Shown one piece after another: positions 1 to 10,929 of a stretch of 64,000 nucleotides of DNA. Every line of letters starts with the position of its first letter. Position 1 is the first letter of the stretch. The stretch is from the NCBI GenBank assembly GCA_964017195.1, contig OZ024889.1, forward strand, positions 50,895,418 through 50,959,417, given 5' to 3'. A program made the position numbers and the translations under genes. Below the pieces are notes generated by a model. The model was not told the origin of the DNA. It was given only the letters and a program-made list of their open reading frames with translations, and searched no databases. This DNA is from Siderastrea radians. Taxonomy: Eukaryota > Cnidaria > Anthozoa > Scleractinia > Rhizangiidae.

Positions 1-616
1 CTCTAGCAAAAATCACTAACATTTCTACTTTTGTCTCACTTACAAAGTCAAAAAGTTAATACCCGGGAAAGTTAACTTGTTTATTGAAGGCTGAATAGAG
101 TTTTACGAACGAAAATTCTTCGAGTGCACTTTTTCTCCAAAATTCTAATAAGTTAGCAAATGGGGTTCGCTCGCGCGAGTTAAAATGGAAAAACTTTAAC
201 AATATGGGAAAAAATAATTGCTAAGTTAATAGCTTCTCTTGTTTTCATATCAATACTCCAAAGTAGACGTCCACTTTTTCGGTTGCGGTAACTAAGTAAG
301 AAGTAAGCGATCGTATTTGGATAATCTTGTTGCATATGACACTCGTTGCGTTACTCGACGACTACAAATATAACCTGATCCCGCGCATATTAAAATATAC
401 AAACTTCAAACGATCGTCCGCTAAAACAAATCTACAGTGAAGGGAAAATTAATTAATTCCGTTAATTTCGACTAAAAAGGAGGTTATAAAACAACTTCAA
501 ACCAATTATAAATAAAAATCACTTCACTTAAATCAATTCTCCTCTTGATGCTAAAAAGCGCCAGGCAACAAGTCACAGGCCAAGTTTTCCGCTCAAGATT
601 AGCGCAGATTAAACCC
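1..616. other. Left-edge non-coding sequence
   Basis: AT-rich sequence with no reading frame I can support and no clear repeat. If the SET-like exon to its right belongs to a spliced minus-strand gene, this would be the start of its downstream intron; I could not find the next expected SET exon here. Confidence 0.4.
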
Positions 617-649
617 TCAGTTACCACTGTAAATAAAACAAAAGGATAC

Positions 650-901
650 GACCGTCATCCAGAAGTTTGGAATCCGCTTTGTGAGGTCTGTTCTCTGCTC
701 AAAGTGAGGTTTTCGCAGTCGGTTGTACTTCTGTTCAACTTTCAAAATCTCCTCCGAAGCCTGCTCATTTAGTGTATCTATTTGATTTTGCACGGCGTTG
801 ATTTCCTCTATAATTTCCTGCTGATCGGTGTGGGAGTTTTGTGCTCCATCAACAGCGTCAACTTTCCTGATCTTATTCGGAGTTACATTTGGATTAGACA
901 T
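650..901 (-). CDS. SET/TAF-I (NAP family) histone chaperone, 5' coding exon or partial retrocopy
   Basis: The minus-strand frame starts at an ATG (899-901) and reads a Q/E-rich helix followed by [20 protein letters not shown] and then a segment ending IPNFWMT. This is the highly conserved dimerisation helix of SET (I2PP2A/TAF-I beta), a nucleosome-assembly-family chaperone and PP2A inhibitor in the nucleus. Similarity stops at about 650, where the sequence reads GTC then GTATCC, a usable splice donor; the open frame continues into unrelated residues and stops at 617-619. Only the N-terminal 84 or so of roughly 270 residues are present. It is either the first coding exon of a gene running off the left edge or a truncated retrocopy. 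The frame also stays open upstream of this ATG to 1141, but that extension does not resemble SET. Confidence 0.6.
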
Positions 902-1333
902 GATAAAATACACGGGTATTCCTCCAAGCTCTCTCCAAGTTTTGGAACTTTCTTCAGTTCGGAGATGCCCGCGTTCTTCTTCTTTGAATTGGGGGTGTCC
1001 GCTGACAGGTAGAAGTGTAAAACTATTTTGGCGCTCTTTCTCTTGGTTCTCTCCTTCATGTAAACATGAACAAGGTTTTTGGCCGAGTGGGTCAGGGGAG
1101 GCCATGCGGAAAAATTTCCTCCAAAGTAATCTGAAGGCCATTGTTTCACACTGTTGGAGTTAGATCACAATAGTTCAACTTTGATAATTTTGTTCGGACA
1201 GGCAGGGCTCGCCTACATGGACATGCCAGAAGAATTTTTTGAGTACGTGTATTTCTGTTAGCTATAGCTAGTGTCTCATGGAGCGAGCCCTTCGAACTCG
1301 CGCGCGAGAAAAACCTCTGGCACTTAGGGAACT
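902..1333. other. Region upstream of the SET-like exon
   Basis: If the SET-like exon is genuine this holds its 5' UTR and promoter (minus strand). The minus frame is open to 1141 but its extra residues are low-complexity and unconvincing as protein. No TATA box or other element is clear. Confidence 0.3.
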
Positions 1334-1929
1334 GGGGCCCGTTTCTCGGCAGTCCCGATACCTTTTCGGGCCCGGAAAGCTATTTTATGAGCCCAAGGTT
1401 TACCTTAAAGATTCTAATTTTGCTGGTTTTTTTTTTTTAGCTTATTCCAAGGAATCTCGTATTCTGTTTTAGACTGACCTCAGATTCATTGGATTGTCTT
1501 GTGCAATTAACGTAATTTGGAATTTGATTAAATAAATAATTAAATAAATAAATAAATTGTAAGTTGACGAAACAAGTCGAGCTGGTTTGCTGGCTAAAAG
1601 CTACACCACCATTCTAAGCATTTTGATTCTTATTAATATAACTACGGAAACAATAACCTTTGCATGGTCCACCGTAACAAAATAAAAGTACCGGATCCTG
1701 CAGTAAAGGATCTAATCAGCAAAAAATAAAGAACCAAATACGATGCTGATGCATTGCTGCTGCAATGCTGGTTCAACGGTAGGGAAACTGTATATATTTT
1801 ACCAATATTTCAAAAGGCACAGTCTTTCTTCTTCATGGTCTTACAGAGAATGACTCTAAGGGCAAAAACGTTATAATTTACGGGTTAAGGGCCCGAGAAG
1901 TTACCGGGACCTTTCGAGAAACGAACCCC
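1334..1929. mobile_element. MITE, GGGGCCCGTTTCTCG family, copy 1
   Basis: The left end reads GGGGCCCGTTTCTCG, then a CCCGATACC-like block and CGGGCCC. The right end (about 1888-1929) is its inverted complement (GGGCCCGAGAAGTTACCGGG, then CGAGAAACGAACCCC). The arms are about 40 bp and imperfect, with no coding capacity between them. A shorter relative with the same ends lies at 21506-21749, which supports a mobile family. No target duplication was identified. Confidence 0.65.
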
Positions 1930-2467
1930 TGGGTTGCATGACACCTCCAATTAAGTTGCGGGCTACTTGTGCAAATGGTCCCAAGTACTCTCTCCTCTGC
2001 AGAGGCTTCTGATTGTAAACACCAGTGAAAGAAAAATACGGGACGGGGAGAAAACGGGAGCGCGAGGCCATCCAGCGTTCCCTGCGCACTTTGATTTTTC
2101 CCTCCTCTTTTTTCCTCCGCGTGTTTTTTCCCAAGAGCGCAGTCAAGGCGCGACTGTAGAAGGCCTCTGCGGAGGAGAGAGTCTCAGGTAACTCTTTTTA
2201 AACACGGAACCAACTAACTTCCGGTAGGGGGCTAAGTAATGCCGCGTGATCTAACGTCTCTTGGGGGCTGTCTAGCCGGGAACGACATGACCCGATAAGC
2301 AAATCATAAGCTGGCGTACTTCATCATCAAACATCAATTCCTGGGATGAGAAGCACTTATTGCAGAGAGAGGCGTTTATTGGCAAAGGGGCGCTTATTTA
2401 AGACCATGGACTCCTGAGAAACAGCCTAATGGGGTGCAATAAACATGTAGTAAATTCCAACATCGTC

Positions 2468-2509
<42 letters not shown>

Positions 2510-3304
2510 TAATCAATCAACAAATCAACTTTGTTTCATCTTCAGAAAAAAAGCATAAAGCTGTTGCAGGCTTCTAAAGTGCTATGGTTCGAAAACTATC
2601 ATCATTACAGTACCATATCGTAAATTGATAATATTTTGGCGAGTGGCTTACCATCACACCGAAAACTTATTTTACTTCTTTTCTAGAAGAGAGGACACCC
2701 CTTCATCCTCTCGTGTTTCTATCGTCATAATTTGTGAAAGACGAATGCAAGTTAGAATTAATCTAAAAGGGATAAGTTTCTTTTGAAATTGTGGTGCGGT
2801 GTCAGTGGGAGTGTGAACTAGAACGGGGGTGGGGAAGGTAGGCTTAAACTTCCCGCTTCCCCTACCCCTTTAATCCCGGTTCCCGCCATTTTTTGTTGGC
2901 TCCCGCCTGTTTGCAATTTTTTGGATTGCTAAATATATTTTGGCTCGATGCTGCGTACTTTTTCCCTATTTCTCCCGCTTCCCACCCCCTCTACCCCTGC
3001 CTCCCGTACACCTCCTGTCCTCCTTTTCCTGGGCTTCCGCCCCCTATCTCCCTCCATAAAACTCTTCCTACCGGGAGATTTGTTCGCAGGCGAGAATCCC
3101 ACTCTCGTCTGTATGTTTTCATGAATTATCTGATTCACCCACCCATAGCCTTACAATCAGCTGTAACTAGCCTGCTAGCCTGTCTGGATTCATGATATCT
3201 TACTAGATCACATCGGCACCGGTTGTTTTCCTAAATTGCGCTGCAAAAATTTCGTTACAGTCAACTTTCTTCTTGCGGACACCCGCTAATACGGACAGCA
3301 GCTA
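1930..3304. other. Non-coding region
   Basis: No supported gene. It contains the AATC microsatellite at 2470-2522 and a strongly C/T-rich stretch at about 2840-3060 (many CCCGC, CCCTAC and TCCC runs). The complementary purine-rich type recurs at 19360-19560 in the intron of a GPCR copy, so it may be a dispersed repeat. Confidence 0.4.
2470..2522. repeat. (AATC)n microsatellite
   Basis: About thirteen tandem AATC units with one interruption (AATT) near the right end. Confidence 0.95.
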
Positions 3305-4226
3305 ATGCATGGTTCAATTCTACCTGTAACCATCCCCCCCCCGGGCATATCCCCGGGGATTTGCAATTTTGTTCTCACTTGGCGGTCTATTCCTCACCCC
3401 CAGGCACGCAAAAAGAGACAATTCCCCACCCTGGGGACTCCTCATCGACCACAAATACGTTGTTTTTTGTGCTGAAACATAGATTACGAAATTGATTTCC
3501 GTACAATAGCAAACCCAGACGTTTTGCAGCGTTTTGACAAGAACTTAATACGCTTTTCTAGAATTCTTGAACGAAGGACACTACATGTATAATGTAATAA
3601 AAACATGCACACTATATTTGAAAAAGAAAACTGAAGAAAAACCTTTAACCGCACTGGCATACGGCTAACGAGTAAAGAATTTTCGCTAAGTGATTTATTC
3701 TAAATATAGCACATACGCACAAGAGGCCCGTGAACAAATCGATGGCAGCGTTTTAAAGGAGGTTTTCTTAGCTTGTTTAATATAAAGCCGTACGTGCATC
3801 CGTTTTCATATAGAGTCTAGTTAAGTCGTCTTAGTATATATATAAATACGCTGAAGAAATATATCTTTGTTTCTGACGAACGCCATCTATTTGAGTAGGC
3901 ATCAAACGCACATTCGTTTAACAATTTAAAATAAAAGTACCTTCGAATACAGATTTTAATTTTGGGAGATTATTCTTCTCTAACCAGTCTGCTACAAATT
4001 CTAGAGATTCTCCCTGGAAGTAGGCAATCTTCTCCACGCGGTCCGGCGTCAACCGAGAAGTGACGTACTGCACAAGAACAACAAGAAGTTATTTTCGATT
4101 TGCTCCGCCCCCCTCCCCCCGGCACAAGACGGCTTCAAACAATTCCCCACCCCCGGGACCGAAGGGCTGGACTTGTCCCCGGGGTTGCCCGGGGGGGGTG
4201 GTAACAGGTAAAATTGAACCATGCAT
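3305..4226 (-). mobile_element. Inverted-repeat element with a short conserved ORF, copy 1 (SAM-like exon family)
   Basis: The ends are inverted copies: ATGCATGGTTCAATTCTACC on the left and GGTAAAATTGAACCATGCAT on the right, each followed inward by a C/G-rich block (CCATCCCCCCCC, CCCGGG). A second copy in opposite orientation lies at 47435-48342 and matches through the interior as well as the ends. On the minus strand this copy keeps a frame open from 4046 to the stop at 3918-3920 reading PDRVEKIAYFQG, then FVADWLEKNNL. The start codon present in copy 2 is missing here through a small deletion. No transposase is visible, so it is non-autonomous. Confidence 0.7.
3918..4046 (-). pseudogene. Short SAM-like ORF inside the element, start codon lost
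   Basis: Forty-two sense codons plus a stop, aligning without gaps with the ORF at 47576-47710. Key residues FVADWLEKNNLPKLK and VFEG resemble the first helices of a SAM domain (a W-L pair, then a leucine-rich helix and an F). Compared with copy 2 the ATG and next bases are deleted. By eye there are about five amino-acid changes and four silent ones. Function is unknown; it may be a captured host exon. Confidence 0.45.
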
Positions 4227-4768
4227 AAATCCCTGGCAAAAGATACAGACTTGTGACAGAATCAACACCCACTATTACAGAATCTCGCTGTAACGGACTT
4301 ACAGACACTTTTCTCGGTCCCGAGGATACAATTTGTTGTTTAACTCTCGTTATAGAGGTCATCAAGCGGCATCTTGGAACAACTACTCAGTAGCAATGAA
4401 ATTATTTCGCCTCTGTCTTTTTGGATGGATTTTTGCTTCTTCTATGATGGCCATCAATTTAAATTCCTTCCTCTCCGTCCTTCGGAGGCCAGCTTTGAAG
4501 TGCCACTCCCATGGATAGGTTCATCTAGTCCGGCGAAGTAGTTTTTTTCGCAGTTAATTCTATAAATACTGAACTAACTGCAATTTCCAGCCCTATGCCA
4601 TCTCTGTGGTTGATTCCCTTTGCAAAATTTCTGCCGTTGCCTTGTGGCTAGCCCCGATTTAAAAACGATGGCACAATTCTCGATAAACCCTTGGTATAGG
4701 GCCAGTAGTGCGTCCAGCTGACCTTGCATACTGATTCGAAAAGGAGGAAGAGGTCTACACAGAGCTAG

Positions 4769-5048
4769 CCTGAGAAAACAGCCGACGTTTCGCGAGGTCT
4801 CCACATGGAGCCCTCGCAAAACTACGTCTGAGTAAAGAGCTCAGAAATTCCATAATGATGACGTGTACTACCCAGATCTTGGTAGTGCTTCAGATTGGTT
4901 AAAAGAAAATTCCTGTGCGGCACAACCAATCAGAAGCACTACCGAGATCTGGGTAGTACACGTCATGGAATTTCTGCGCTCGTTACTCAGACGTCGTTTT
5001 GCGAGGGCTCAAGTGAAGACTTCGCGAAACGTTGGCTGTCTTCTCAGG
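4769..5048. mobile_element. Palindromic MITE, CCTGAGAA family, copy 1
   Basis: The termini CCTGAGAAAACAGCCGACGT and its inverted counterpart (GTTGGCTGTCTTCTCAGG) enclose a near-complete palindrome. The arms share CGTGTACTACCCAGATCT and the central ACCAATCAGAAGCACTACC block. The same family sits at 44598-44878. There is no coding capacity and I see no clear target duplication. Confidence 0.75.
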
Positions 5049-5341
5049 CTAACATAGAGCCGGATTGAACAATATTTTAAACGACAAGAAATACCCATTT
5101 ATTTTTTAGTAAATTTTCAGGTTCCTCCTGGAAAATGAATCCTTAAGAAATGTAAAATACTCGTAAAAAACCATAAAGATCGGTAATAGATAGATTCTTC
5201 AGTGTACTTCTATGCAAAAAAAAAGATACTTGTATGTAATTTTCAGGAGATAATTTCTGTTCTTTTATGTTCTTTACACGCAACGGCGCCTCTGGAGTTG
5301 GTACTGTAGTCAATGTTATTGTATATACATGTGACTGAACC

Positions 5342-5397
5342 TTACGACAGTAAAAGAAAAAAAAAGAAACGCCGTCTTTCTTTTACTGCCGTAAAGG
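5342..5397. repeat. Short inverted repeat
   Basis: CTTACGACAGTAAAAGAAA is followed, after an A-rich spacer, by TTTCTTTTACTGCCGTAAAG, its near-perfect inverse. It directly abuts the double-hairpin MITE on its left and may be part of the same insertion. Confidence 0.5.
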
Positions 5398-5811
5398 TTG
5401 ATTTCCACTGCTGCGTAAATTTTACGTGCGTACGGGCGTGAATTTAACTGGTTTTACGTGCGTAAATAAAATAAGAGACGATGTATGAACGGCTTACGTA
5501 AACGTAAAAAGTTGAAAGTTTTCAACTTTTAATATACGTTTACGTAGGCCGTTCATACATCGTTTCTAATTTTATTTACGGACGTAAAGCCAGTTAAATT
5601 CACGCCTGAATTTAACTGATTTTACGTGCGTAATTAAAATAAGAGACGATGTATGAACGGCTTACGTAAACGTAAAAAGTTGAAAGTTTTCAACTTTTTA
5701 CGTTTACGTAAGCCGTTCAGACATCGTTTCTAATTTTATTTACGCACGTAAATCCAGTTATATTCACGCCCGTACGCACGTAAAATTTACGCAACAGTGG
5801 AAATCAACTTT
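5394..5811. mobile_element. Double-hairpin MITE
   Basis: The outer ends are inverted: TTGATTTCCACTGCTGCG on the left and CGCAACAGTGGAAATCAA on the right. Inside are two successive palindromes of about 180 bp, each with arms carrying CGATGTATGAACGGCTTACG and GTTGAAAGTTTTCAAC at the fold. The second hairpin is a near-duplicate of the first. The right flank reads TTAA and the left GTAA, so it may be a TTAA-targeting element with one mutated duplication. Confidence 0.7.
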
Positions 5812-6030
5812 AAGGATCAGTATGGGCTCCTGTCAGTCTTGCTGTATATATTTTTTTACTTCGAGTGTTTACTGATCCAGTATTCTCAATGTCTTGTCGC
5901 TGTATGTGGTCTTACCAATTTTAAAGCTTTGTTCATGTTGCCCTACCGTAAATACAAGTTTGTTTTTTCTTCATTAACCGCGCTATTACGGACTCTGTCC
6001 CTTACAGACAGCAAAATAAAAGGGCTTTAA

Positions 6031-6431
6031 GACGGATTCCGCTCAACGTTCGAGCAATAAGTGCAAAAAATATTTACCAAAAAACTACTCATAGCACGGT
6101 AACATTTTAAATGCTATTTGAAACATCTCACTCTAGTTCATTTGCCCAAGTGACCCCGCGATGAAATTCTCAAACATTCTCAAGAAAATTAATTTCAAAT
6201 CTCGTAAGAGTATGCTAAAAACGGGCGCCATTTTGTTTTGAACTGACATGACGCGTCTTTTTAATTGAAATATTGATAACTTCAAATCCAATTTTCTCTC
6301 GCGGGGTCAGCTTGGGAGCAAAAGTAACGATAAGTTCTTCTTATCTGTTCTCAAAATGTGACAGTGCTGCAAGTATTTTTTTGGTAACTTAATTTTTGCA
6401 CTTACTGCTCGAACGTTGAGCGGAAATCGTC
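6031..6431. mobile_element. TTAA-flanked MITE upstream of GRPEL1
   Basis: Flanked by TTAA on both sides (6027-6030 and 6432-6435). The left end GACGGATTCCGCTCAACGTT matches the inverted right end (GACGATTTCCGCTCAACGTT); the repeats extend about 60 bp, including TAAGTGCAAAAA and TTACCAAAAAA. No ORF. A TTAA target duplication is typical of piggyBac and Kolobok superfamilies. It ends 180 bp before the GRPEL1 start codon, so it probably contributes to or displaces the promoter. Confidence 0.75.
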
Positions 6432-6614
6432 TTAATAAGTAATTGGCTGGCCTGTGGTATGACTAAAGGACTACCCAGAAAGTTTAGCGGCCCGAGTTCA
6501 AATGGAGCGGTTACTCAACCTGTGACAAAACGCATGTGAGCTGAAGTGATGCAATTTTGACTAGAGGAAACTCACGCTTTTAGACGATTTCATCAGTTAA
6601 ATTCAACCTAAGAG

Positions 6615-6893
6615 ATGCTCAGATCAGCGTTAACGGCCGTTAGAAGTGTATCTTTACACCCGGAGTATTGCAAGCAGCTGAATCCAATTCATTTGTCACG
6701 TTTGTTGGGCACGAAGTTTCGATGCTATTCTGCTCAATCAAGCCCTGATACGAATTCTGCTAAAGAGGAGACGAGCACAGAACAGAAAACTGCTGACCCG
6801 GAGAGGAAAGTGGAGGCATCGGCAAAGGAAACAAAAGAAAATGAGCATGATCGTCTTCTTAAGGAAAAGGAAGCTTTATTAAAAGATCTTGAG
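6615..6893 (+). CDS. GRPEL1: GRPEL1, mitochondrial GrpE nucleotide-exchange factor, exon 1
   Basis: This exon supplies the first 93 residues. GrpE proteins are nucleotide-exchange factors for mitochondrial Hsp70 in the matrix and are needed for protein import and folding. The ATG at 6615 opens a presequence rich in R, S and L with almost no acids over about the first 42 residues (up to RCYSAQSS), as expected for mitochondrial targeting. A charged linker follows, then the start of the long GrpE helix (RLLKEKEALLKDLE). The exon ends in GAG before a GTATGT donor at 6894, in phase 0. Joined to 10456-10878 it gives a 233-residue protein, close to animal GRPEL1 (about 217). A TTAA MITE ends 180 bp upstream of the start. 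Confidence 0.9.
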
Positions 6894-7250
6894 GTATGTA
6901 GATTTTAAGGTGTTTGAGCTTATAGCAAGATTGTAAGTTCTCAAAACTTAAGCTTAAGTTATATTTCGCGTGTTAAGCCAGGATCTTTGTCATAATGTGA
7001 CTAATATTGCACTTTGAATTTTATTACTGGTTTTAGGAGGGAACGTTGTTGATCAACTTAAATTTTGTTGATTGTTTAAAACAAAATGCATAGAATTGTG
7101 TCCCATGTGACCTCCATTTACAAGAGTTGCATGTATTTTATTAATGGGGGAAAACCTTAGCTACCACAAGAGTTACAACCGTACAGTTTATATAATAACT
7201 CCAGGGTTTTTGTTAGAGCAGAAATGCAGGGACCATCACTTGCCTATCTA

Positions 7251-7994
7251 AGGTAGCGTTCCATTTAATTAAACAATCTAAATCTGGATTTTGCGATCAA
7301 AAATTAGATTTCCCGTTCCTTATTGACAAATAAATCTTAGATTGCAATCTGAACCATCCACCTCTGAAGGTGGATCGTTCAGATTGGTAACTGAAAGTGG
7401 TTTCAGATTTTCGTTCCATTTGAGCGAACTGGGTCTGGATTGTGTCATGTGAGCAGTCACCTCGGCACACAACAAACATGGTGGCCATCTTGAGTTTTTT
7501 TTCCAGGAATAAAAGCAGAAGCCCATGGCAAAACTCAGGGAAAAATGCAATAAAAAAGCAATGGCGTGGTCCACGGCTACCTGGAATGAGTCACACCTAG
7601 ATAAAAAAACCGTGTAACAAAGTGAAAAATAAAACTTTTTGGGCTTCTTTCTAAGCTCACAATCTTTTTTCAGCACTCAGCACTCGTCTGCGTGTGAAAG
7701 TAAGTGCTATGAAATGGGGCTATGGTCCCGAAACGCCTTTTCCCTGGTCTACTGGCCATGAGAAAAAATATCTTGGGAAAAGAAAAAGAAAAAACAAAAA
7801 AAATTTTTTTGTACCCCGGCTGGATTTGAACCCACTACCTCTGAACGCGAACTAAAGACAGTCACGTCGATATGTCCTCACGCGCGCCGTTGAGGCTCGC
7901 TCTTTTTTTAGATTTTGGTTCCAGCTAACATGAAGATTCAAACAATCTGGATCTACTAGATCCAAAAATAGATTTGTTAAAAGGAACGCTACCT
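7251..7994. mobile_element. Inverted-repeat element within GRPEL1 intron
   Basis: AGGTAGCGTTCC on the left is exactly inverted at the right end (GGAACGCTACCT). Subterminal sequence is also similar (CAATCT and TGGAT blocks). The interior carries a tRNA-like segment on the minus strand but no protein. The target duplication is unclear. Confidence 0.6.
7813..7906 (-). repeat. tRNA-like (SINE-type) segment
   Basis: On the minus strand GGTTCAAATCC is a perfect B-box and GAGCCTCAACGG about 60 bases upstream resembles an A-box. A full tRNA fold with anticodon is not convincing, so a tRNA-derived SINE head or decayed tRNA is more likely than a working tRNA gene. Confidence 0.4.
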
Positions 7995-8756
7995 AAATTA
8001 TTACCAGCCATCAAACATTTGGTGGCAACAGCTTCAAAATCAGTTCTGGTCATGATGGAGCTCCTTTGCGGCCGAAGGCGGCAGAGCAAGTACCACGGGT
8101 AAGGAAATTTAATAACCTATTGATTCGAGAAATTTTTGTTCTGACGTCAGCATACATTTGTACGCCCGCCCATCCATACAGACTCTGGGGGAGGAGGAGG
8201 GGAGACCCAAGGCAACCGGGAGGGGGAGGATAATGCCATCTTTTCTGGTGGGAAATTGCGTGGTGCTTTTGGGCAACCAATGTTTTCCTTGATGGGAAAT
8301 CGCATGAACACCATCACTTTTGAAAAAGAGGTTTCTTTAAAAATGTAAGCTTATTTAGAAATTAAAATGATTGTTCAAGAGTACTGAAGTTTTATACTTG
8401 AGAAAAACATCTAATATCTATAAATGAAAAGAAAAAGTTCAAAAGAGTACTCAATTGTCTTTTTGTTGGAAGGCAAAAAGTTCAAGTTACGAAATTTGCC
8501 CTTGACTTCATCTTTGTCACAGTGTTCTGCTGTGAACTTGGTCGGCACATTGCTTGAGTTTGCAGCATTTTGTAGCGGTCAGCGACACCAAATATAGCAG
8601 TGCTAGTGCCTTCTGGTTTTGTTCTGTCTACAACCGTGGTTTTTTGGGCGGTCTGAACACATTTTCGCAGGAAAAACACCCACATGTTTATCTCATTCAA
8701 GCTGCAATAAAAAAAAGTCACATAAGTATTAAAATTAATGCAGATTTAGTCAAAGT

Positions 8757-8825
8757 GTTAGCTTAGCTCAATGGACATTGCACGTAGCTGCGACATGAAA
8801 GGCACGGGTTCAATTTACAAGGGGG
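8757..8825 (+). repeat. Degenerate tRNA-like segment
   Basis: TTAGCTTAGCTCAATGG resembles an A-box region and ACGGGTTCAATTT a damaged B-box, followed by a poly-G run and T-rich sequence. Probably a SINE or tRNA pseudogene. Confidence 0.3.
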
Positions 8826-10455
8826 GGGGGAAATCTTTCTTCTTTTTTTTTTCTTTTTTTACAACTTCAATGAGAGTATTTTCAGAAATTAACAAGTACA
8901 GTGCACCAGTGGAAAAAATGTGGAGCTCTGCTTTTGGCCTTGGCTAAATCTATGTATTCTTGTTTTGGGTAGACGTTAATTAATGTGAAACAAATCACAA
9001 GTATGTGGTACAAAATAAAAGTGGTCAAAAATCTTGATTTTAAGCAGTACCGGTAAAGGGATATGTTGTTTGTTCCTACAAGGATTTTTTAGGGGAAACA
9101 AATCAAAATGATATAGAATTATAAAGATAGACAAAATGACTGTGCTGATTCACTTCATCCCAGAAAGTCAGCCTAATTAACACAGTGTACACATGCACAC
9201 ACAACTTCAATTGTTCGACAGGTTTTGTTCAACCAAAAACAAAATTTTGAATAAGATACTCTAAGGCGTAATTGAAATGTCAAACTTTACATGTGCCGAA
9301 CCTTGTGCAAATTACCCAAAAAGAGCTTTTGGTCATTTGCATTAGCTTTTCTCGGCACGTGTAAAGGTCGACATCTGAACTAGGCCTTACTGTCATGCTG
9401 CTGTATCACAGAAGTGACCTGTAATCCTTGTTCTTGATGAAATTATTTTAAGGAAACTGTAAGGATATCACAGCACCCCATGCTGTTTGATTGTACTTCC
9501 AATGTTTTTGATGCGAGGATTCTCTCTTTCCATTTTCATTAGAAAAACAGGTTTACGTGTTGTAAATAGGATGTCTTTTCTGTAAAATTAATTGCAGTAG
9601 TTTTAAAGCAAACAACGAAAACAAAATAGGAACAATAGGTTACATGAGCTTGGTGATGGTGCCTGAAAGGTTGATGGAGTCAGCTGTGGTTGAAGTTGAG
9701 TGCAGACCCTGTTTGTACTAACCACTGGGCACTATCACACTGATCCAGAAACAAGAGCTAATTTATCTGACAGCAACTGGATGGCTGTAAAGCAACAGGG
9801 GCTCCTACAAATACACCAAGCCTCCCCTTCAGGCCATGTGGGCTACTGCTGTCCAGCAGTGTCTTGTTTCAAACATGTGTGGTATGAAATTTTTCATGGG
9901 AGTTTAAATTGCTCAGATTGCTAATTTTTTGTGTTTTGCGTAACAAAATTAATTTTTGCAGATTTCTTGCAAGTTTCTTTCTGGTATTTGACGTACAAAA
10001 CTTGTATAGGGCAACAAGAGTTGTAATAATTATTGTCTTGTTTATTCTACAATGTACATGTACTTTTAACTCAAAGCTACCGAAAGGTGTGATTTTGTGT
10101 GCTATCTGGGCTGGGAGAAATACGCAGTCAGCTACTTTTTGCGCTTTGGCAGGAGATGGTCTTGTCTGTGGTTGCTATCAAATATACCCAGAGAATGCAC
10201 AGACTATTCGCTACGATGTGATTGTAAAGAGGAAGGTCTTAATATTCTTTTCTCAGTCAACTTGTAGATGATATTTAAGCGGGAGTTATTTCTGCTGGAT
10301 CAAATTTTTGCGGATTGATGAAAAATTTGTGAAAGTTTTTTTTAATAGATCCCGTGAAAATTTCATGCCCATTGTAGCCACATGAATAGGGCAGGGCAGA
10401 GGAGTGGCTCTGGGAGTTCACAAAGTTTTTTAACTGTGATCTTTTTCCTTTTTAG

Positions 10456-10878
10456 GACAGATACAAACGATCTCTAGCAGACAATGAGAACATCTTGACC
10501 CGCAGCAGGAAGCAAATCGATGAAGCCCGGTTGTTTGGAATCCAGAGCTTCTCAAAGGACTTGCTTGAAGTTGCAGACATTTTGGGAAAGGCAACAGAAA
10601 CTGTTCCAAAGGAGGAGATTGAAAAGAGCATTTCACTGAAGAACTTGTATGAAGGACTTCTCATGACTGAGGCTCAGTTACAAAAGGTGTTCAAAAAGAA
10701 TGGTCTGGAGAAAATCAACCCATTAGATGAAAAATTTGATCCGTACAGCCATGAAGCTTTGTTCCATATCCCATTTCCAGATAAAGAACCAGGCACTGTT
10801 GCTGTGGTGGAAAAAGTTGGTTACAAACTGAATGGAAGGACACTGAGACCAGCACTTGTGGGTGTTGTCAAAGAATAG
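10456..10878 (+). CDS. GRPEL1: GRPEL1, mitochondrial GrpE nucleotide-exchange factor, exon 2
   Basis: The acceptor TTTTTAG at 10455 restores the frame as DRYKRSLADNENILTRSRKQ, the coiled-coil part of GrpE, followed by a helical region and the C-terminal beta-wing domain that contacts Hsp70. The family signature is present: FDPYSHEALFHIPF, then GTVAVVEKVGYKLNGRTLRP and ALVGVV. The stop is TAG at 10876-10878. This exon gives 140 residues and carries nearly all of the conserved domain. Confidence 0.95.
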   Translation, partial: DRYKRSLADNENILTRSRKQIDEARLFGIQSFSKDLLEVADILGKATETVPKEEIEKSISLKNLYEGLLMTEAQLQKVFKKNGLEKINPLDEKFDPYSHEALFHIPFPDKEPGTVAVVEKVGYKLNGRTLRPALVGVVKE

Positions 10879-10923
10879 AGCATTCATTATATATATTAAT
10901 GGAATTTTTTGTGCTTAGTGCTC

Positions 10924-10929
10924 AATAAA
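10924..10929 (+). terminator. GRPEL1: GRPEL1 polyadenylation signal
   Basis: A canonical AATAAA 46 bases after the GRPEL1 stop codon. Confidence 0.7.

Larger units (their letters stand above)
6894..10455 (+). other. GRPEL1: GRPEL1 intron 1
   Basis: The intron starts GTATGT and ends in a pyrimidine-rich tract followed by TTTTTAG. It is about 3.56 kb and phase 0. It contains an inverted-repeat element at 7251-7994 and a tRNA-like remnant near 8757. The rest (8000-8750 and 8830-10450) is AT-rich without supported genes. Confidence 0.85.

Noticed and set aside
8757..8825. Functional tRNA gene
   Set aside because: Box B is damaged, and no cloverleaf with a clear anticodon arm can be drawn; kept only as a tRNA-like remnant.
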